Shown here piece after piece: positions 4,699 to 5,358 of a DNA stretch of 5,358 nucleotides. The stretch comes from RGDT01 sp964630925. Its GTDB lineage: Bacteria; Planctomycetota; Planctomycetia; Gemmatales; Gemmataceae. A program made the translations under genes and the position numbers. Under the pieces are notes generated by a model. The model did not search any database. It worked only from the letters and a program-made list of their open reading frames with translations, and was not told the origin of the DNA. Where the stretch lies: assembly GCA_964630925.1 (NCBI GenBank), contig CAZVZK010000299.1, forward strand, positions 1-5,358, written 5' to 3'. The number at the start of each line of letters is the position of its first letter. Position 1 is the first letter of the stretch.

Positions 4699-5358
4699 AT
4701 GCTGGCTCGTCAGACGCATCTGCTGGAGCATGTCCGCCGACTGGCCGCCGACCCGTCGCCCGATGAGCGGCTTCTGGGGGAGTACCTCGACACGGGCAGC
4801 GGGGAGGCGTTCGCGGCCCTCATCGGGCGGCATGGGCCGATGGTGCTCAACGCCTGCCGGCGCATCCTGCATGACGCCCACGCGGCGGAGGACGTGTTCC
4901 AGGCGACGTTCCTCGTGCTGGCGCGGCGGGCGGGGGAGGTGCGGCGGCGCGGGTCGGTCGCCGGGTTCCTGCATGGGGTGGCGTGTCGTCTGGCGGTGCG
5001 TGCGCGGAGGCCTCGGGCGGCGGCGCTGCCGGAGGGCGTGCCTGACCGGGGCCCGCCGCACACGGAGGGGGTGGAGTGGCGGGAGATGCTCGGGGTTCTG
5101 GACGAGGAGCTGGCGGGGCTGCCGGGGCGGCTGCGGGCGGGGCTGGTGCTGTGCTACCTGGAGGGGCGGACGCAAGACGAGGCGGCGCGGCAGCTCGGGT
5201 GGAGCCTGAGCACGCTGCGGCGGCGGGTGGACGAGGGGCGGCGGCTGCTGGAGGCGCGGCTGCGCGGGCGGGGCGTGTCGCTGCCGTCGGCGATGGCGGG
5301 GGTGCTGGCGGCGGGGTGCGCGGCGGTGCCCGGGGCGCTGCGGGCGGCGACGCTGGCG
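4699..5358 (+). CDS. ECF-type RNA polymerase sigma factor, planctomycete type (3' end beyond window)
   Basis: 220 residues are visible and the frame is open at the window edge. Sigma region 2 spans about residues 33-100 (FAALIGRHGPMVLNACRRIL, then AEDVFQATFLVLARR, the core-binding and -10-binding part). Region 4 spans about 130-188, with GLPGRLRAGLVLCYLEGRTQ leading into the helix-turn-helix QDEAARQLGWSLSTLRRRVD that would contact the -35. After region 4 the protein does not stop but continues with RGVSLPSAMAGVLAAGCAAV, an Ala-rich hydrophobic segment. This is the usual start of the C-terminal extension in Gemmata-type sigma factors, many of which later carry a membrane-associated or WD40-repeat domain; here that part is outside the window. 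ATG 4699 is supported by GAGGG seven bases upstream and by the position of region 2. It is transcribed divergently from dus. No anti-sigma gene is visible. Its regulon cannot be inferred from this sequence. Confidence 0.93.
   Translation, partial: MLARQTHLLEHVRRLAADPSPDERLLGEYLDTGSGEAFAALIGRHGPMVLNACRRILHDAHAAEDVFQATFLVLARRAGEVRRRGSVAGFLHGVACRLAVRARRPRAAALPEGVPDRGPPHTEGVEWREMLGVLDEELAGLPGRLRAGLVLCYLEGRTQDEAARQLGWSLSTLRRRVDEGRRLLEARLRGRGVSLPSAMAGVLAAGCAAVPGALRAATLA

Noticed and set aside
2889..4700. Minus-strand open frame of 603 codons spanning the dus gene and the two-TM gene
   Set aside because: Only its last 175 codons, from ATG 3416, look like protein with TM helices and a good Shine-Dalgarno. 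The first 428 codons are Arg/Pro/His-rich, the typical off-frame shadow of GC-rich dus.
1..5358. Absence of CAGCTG (PvuII) sites as a sign of site avoidance by the methyltransferase's history
   Set aside because: I found none by eye, but only about two would be expected in 5.4 kb of this composition, so absence carries no weight.

Overview
The window is about 70% G+C by eye. It looks like chromosomal DNA of a planctomycete, most likely of the Gemmata/Gemmataceae type. The case rests on an ECF sigma factor with the sequence style and C-terminal extension common in that group, on lineage-style small 'PFxPF' proteins, and on a degenerate beta-propeller-like protein. No ribosomal RNA or other taxonomic marker is present, so the assignment is inference.

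Layout. (1) 82-1335 (+) encodes a beta-propeller-like protein with an N-terminal four-cysteine cluster. (2) 1336-1900 holds, on the minus strand, two small related genes whose ends overlap by ATGA. The upstream one (1562-1831) is interrupted by a stop codon, and a probable promoter and an 8-codon leader ORF lie just before it. (3) 1901-1945 (+) is an orphan copy of the last 45 bp of the first gene (42/45 identical), ending exactly at its stop codon. (4) 1952-4567 (-) is a likely three-gene operon, in transcription order a tRNA-dihydrouridine synthase, a two-TM protein with a PH-like tail, and an M.PvuII-like DNA methyltransferase. (5) 4568-4698 is a divergent control region with an imperfect palindrome. 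(6) 4699 to the window end (+) is an ECF sigma factor that runs off the edge.

How the parts relate. The dihydrouridine synthase is a housekeeping tRNA modification enzyme. The methyltransferase appears solitary, since no restriction endonuclease is visible, so it probably has an epigenetic or protective role rather than acting in a complete restriction-modification pair here. The most informative structure is the 1291-1945 segment: a short gene-end duplication flanks a small two-gene module, one gene of which is decaying. This records past duplication or insertion next to the methyltransferase. I see no convincing new defence or biosynthetic system, CRISPR array, insertion sequence, tRNA or rRNA.
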